Positions 5,174-6,510 of a DNA stretch of 6,510 bases are shown one piece after another. Both the position numbers and the translations under genes were made by a program. The DNA is from Acidimicrobiales bacterium (lineage in GTDB: Bacteria; Actinomycetota; Acidimicrobiia; Acidimicrobiales; RAAP-2). The DNA is taken from NCBI GenBank assembly GCA_017883125.1, contig JADGOD010000043.1, positions 1 to 6,510 on the forward strand, read 5' to 3'. The notes under the pieces are model-generated. The model did no database searches. It was given only the letters and a program-made list of their open reading frames with translations, and was not told where the DNA came from. Positions within the stretch are counted from its first letter, which is position 1. Every line of letters starts with the position of its first letter.

Positions 5174-6184
5174 TCAGCCTCGTCGTGCGCCGAACGCCCG
5201 CGCCATCATCGGGATGGCGTCGCCGTGGCTCTGCCGGATCTCTCGGCCCGTGAAGTGCAGGAAGACGTCGTCGAGCGTGGGGCGATGAGCCCGGACCGTT
5301 CGGACGGTCCCCCCGAGGGTGTCCACGATCGGACCGACGGCCGCCTCCTCGTCCTCGACGAAGACCGTGATGCCGGTCTCGGTGGCCTCGGCTCGGTAGC
5401 CCTCGGCAACGAGCAGCGCCAGGGCCGAGGCGTCGTCGGATGTCTCGAGCGAGACGGTGTCGGCTCCGACAGCGGCTTTGAGCGCGTGGGGTGTGTCGAG
5501 GGCGATGATCGAGCCGCGGTCGATGATGGCGATCCGATCGGCCTGCTCGGCCTCCTCCATGTAGTGGGTGGTCAGGAAGACCGTCACGCCCTCCTCGTCC
5601 CGGAGCCGGAGCACGTCCTCCCACATCAGCGCCCGGGTCTGGGGGTCGAGCCCCAGGGTGGGCTCGTCGAGGAAGAGCACCCTGGGCGTGTGGAGCATGC
5701 CCCGGGCGATCTCCAGCCTCCGGGCCATCCCGCCCGAGAACGTCGAGACGAGGGCCTTGCGCCGGTCGGAGAGCGCCACGAGCTCGAGGACCCGGGTGAT
5801 CCGGGCATCGACCTGGTCGCGGGGGACGCCATAGAGCACGGCGTGGAACCGGAGGTTCTCCTCGGCGGTGAGCTGATCGTCGAGGGTCTGCTCCTGGAAG
5901 ACGAGGCCGATCTGGCGGCGGACGGCCTTGGCCCTCGTGACGATGTCGAGCCCGGCGACCTTGGCGGAGCCCGAGCTCGGAGAGGCCAGCGTGCAGAGCA
6001 TCTTGATGCAGGTCGACTTGCCGGCGCCGTTCGGACCGAGGAAGGCGAACACCTCACCCTGGGCGACCGAGAAGCTGACGTCGTCGACGGCGGTGAAGTC
6101 CCCGAACCGCTTGGTCAGCCCTTGGACCTCGACGGCCAGAGGCCGGTCTCCGAGGTCGTTCGAGATGGCCTGATCTCCTGTCAC
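5174..6184 (-). CDS. ABC exporter ATP-binding protein, DrrA-like
   Basis: A 336-residue cytoplasmic ATPase that powers the adjacent permease. It shows Walker A GPNGAGKST (50-58), Q-loop Gln97 (VFQEQ), signature FSGGM (149-153, a DrrA-type variant of LSGGQ), Walker B VLFLDEP with Glu174, D-loop GLD (178-180) and switch His207. After the nucleotide-binding domain (about 16-235) a roughly 100-residue C-terminal domain contains the variable segment 241-300 and the TLDDVFLHFTGRE motif (303-315), diagnostic of the daunorubicin-resistance (DrrA) ATPase family. Length is normal. The start is GTG at 6184; no ATG fits, and the preceding SD is weak (GGGCGGTGG), so the exact start is less certain than the frame. 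It is first in a two-gene unit and divergent from the gene starting at 6455. Confidence 0.93.
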   Translation of the reverse strand: MTGDQAISNDLGDRPLAVEVQGLTKRFGDFTAVDDVSFSVAQGEVFAFLGPNGAGKSTCIKMLCTLASPSSGSAKVAGLDIVTRAKAVRRQIGLVFQEQTLDDQLTAEENLRFHAVLYGVPRDQVDARITRVLELVALSDRRKALVSTFSGGMARRLEIARGMLHTPRVLFLDEPTLGLDPQTRALMWEDVLRLRDEEGVTVFLTTHYMEEAEQADRIAIIDRGSIIALDTPHALKAAVGADTVSLETSDDASALALLVAEGYRAEATETGITVFVEDEEAAVGPIVDTLGGTVRTVRAHRPTLDDVFLHFTGREIRQSHGDAIPMMARAFGARRG

Positions 6185-6454
6185 GCGACAACCACCGCCC
6201 TTCTCGGGTCACGACACGATGCGCCGGACCTAGACGCACCTTACCGAGCCCGGTGCTCGACAGGCGTCTCGAGATGGGCTGTGGTCCAGGATCCCTCAGC
6301 ACCGTGCAGCTGGAGGCGGTGGTGGGAGGGAGCACACGAGGCGAGGACGATTCGCCCGGCGTGGTCCCCGCTGCTCCGAAGAGAGGGTCGCTAACCTGAG
6401 CGCAGACCTCCACGGTCTGCGGCGAGGTCGCCCCCACCCACAAGGAGCCCACCA
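6185..6454. promoter_or_regulatory. Divergent intergenic region between the ABC exporter and the rightmost gene
   Basis: This 270-nt stretch should contain two divergent promoters. On the minus strand, TAAGGT at about 6242-6237 is a possible -10 for the exporter. On the plus strand, TAACCT at 6392-6397 is a possible -10 for the gene at 6455. Neither has a strong -35. A hairpin-forming inverted repeat at 6401-6421 lies directly after the latter. No gene is seen here; open frames crossing it look like chance. Confidence 0.4.
6401..6421 (+). promoter_or_regulatory. Inverted repeat in the leader of the rightmost gene
   Basis: CGCAGACC (6401-6408) and GGTCTGCG (6414-6421) form a perfect 8-bp stem around the loop TCCAC. 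It begins 4 nt past the candidate -10 TAACCT and ends 33 nt before the start codon. At that position it could be an operator overlapping the transcription start, or a 5'-leader hairpin. No U-run follows, so it is unlikely to be a terminator. Confidence 0.45.
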
Positions 6455-6510
6455 GTGATGATGACCGCCCTGCCCCAGAGGTCCGGCACCGGGCTCACGG
6501 TGACCTCAGC
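6455..6510 (+). CDS. Start of an unidentified gene (cut by window edge)
   Basis: AAGGAG at 6442-6447 is a strong SD, followed by three consecutive in-frame possible starts, GTG (6455), ATG (6458) and ATG (6461). GTG has 7-nt spacing and the first ATG 10-nt. The frame stays open for the 18 visible codons (MMMTALPQRSGTGLTVTS if read from GTG) with GC-rich third positions. Too little is visible to assign a family. A new gene start is inferred from the SD, the open frame and the absence of any other gene at this edge. Confidence 0.55.
   Translation, partial: MMMTALPQRSGTGLTVTS

Noticed and set aside
4203..5624. Minus-strand open frame of 473 codons overlapping both ABC genes
   Set aside because: It is out of frame with two genes carrying all expected ABC motifs, and its Arg/Gly/Pro-rich translation is typical of a shadow frame.
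4715..6394. Plus-strand open frame of 559 codons antisense to the ABC genes
   Set aside because: Asp/Glu/Gly/Arg-rich shadow of the ATPase and permease, without recognisable domains.

Overview
The window is GC-rich (about two thirds G+C by eye) with strong G/C preference at third codon positions, Shine-Dalgarno (SD) sequences before most starts, and gene families typical of actinobacteria (a mycofactocin-type SDR, a FadD-type ligase, a DrrAB-type exporter). A high-GC actinobacterium, possibly of the Acidimicrobiia or a relative of the mycobacteria, is the best guess. The lineage is inferred from gene content and composition only.

Layout, left to right. Positions 1-523 (minus) hold the N-terminal 174 residues of a multi-pass membrane protein that runs off the left edge; a run of ten G lies at its ribosome binding site. 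Positions 524-991 carry no convincing gene. Positions 992-2261 (minus) hold two co-directional genes: a small dimeric alpha/beta-barrel (EthD/DUF4286-like) protein, then a short-chain dehydrogenase of the mycofactocin-associated subfamily. Their 103-nt spacer contains two short hairpins. Positions 2262-2567 form a divergent promoter region with a near-centred 29-bp inverted repeat. Positions 2568-4172 (plus) encode a complete acyl-CoA synthetase resembling FadD3. Positions 4173-4297 separate two convergent units and contain GC-rich hairpins. Positions 4298-6184 (minus) encode a DrrAB-like ABC exporter, ATPase first and permease second, tightly coupled. A new plus-strand gene with a good SD begins at 6455 and is cut by the right edge.

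How the genes may work together: the ligase, the dehydrogenase and the small barrel protein share one divergent promoter region and look like part of a catabolic module for an acid or alcohol substrate such as a steroid, terpenoid or alicyclic compound. The ligase would activate a carboxylic acid as its CoA thioester, and the SDR would oxidise a secondary alcohol with a tightly held nicotinamide cofactor re-oxidised through mycofactocin. The substrate cannot be read from the sequence. The exporter is a separate transcription unit with no visible functional link.

I found no RNA gene, CRISPR array, insertion sequence or phage gene, and no clearly undescribed system. The points most worth a second look are the divergent-region inverted repeat, the G10 tract at a ribosome binding site, the two GATC-loop hairpins that follow consecutive genes, and sequence oddities in the SDR and ligase active-site regions.
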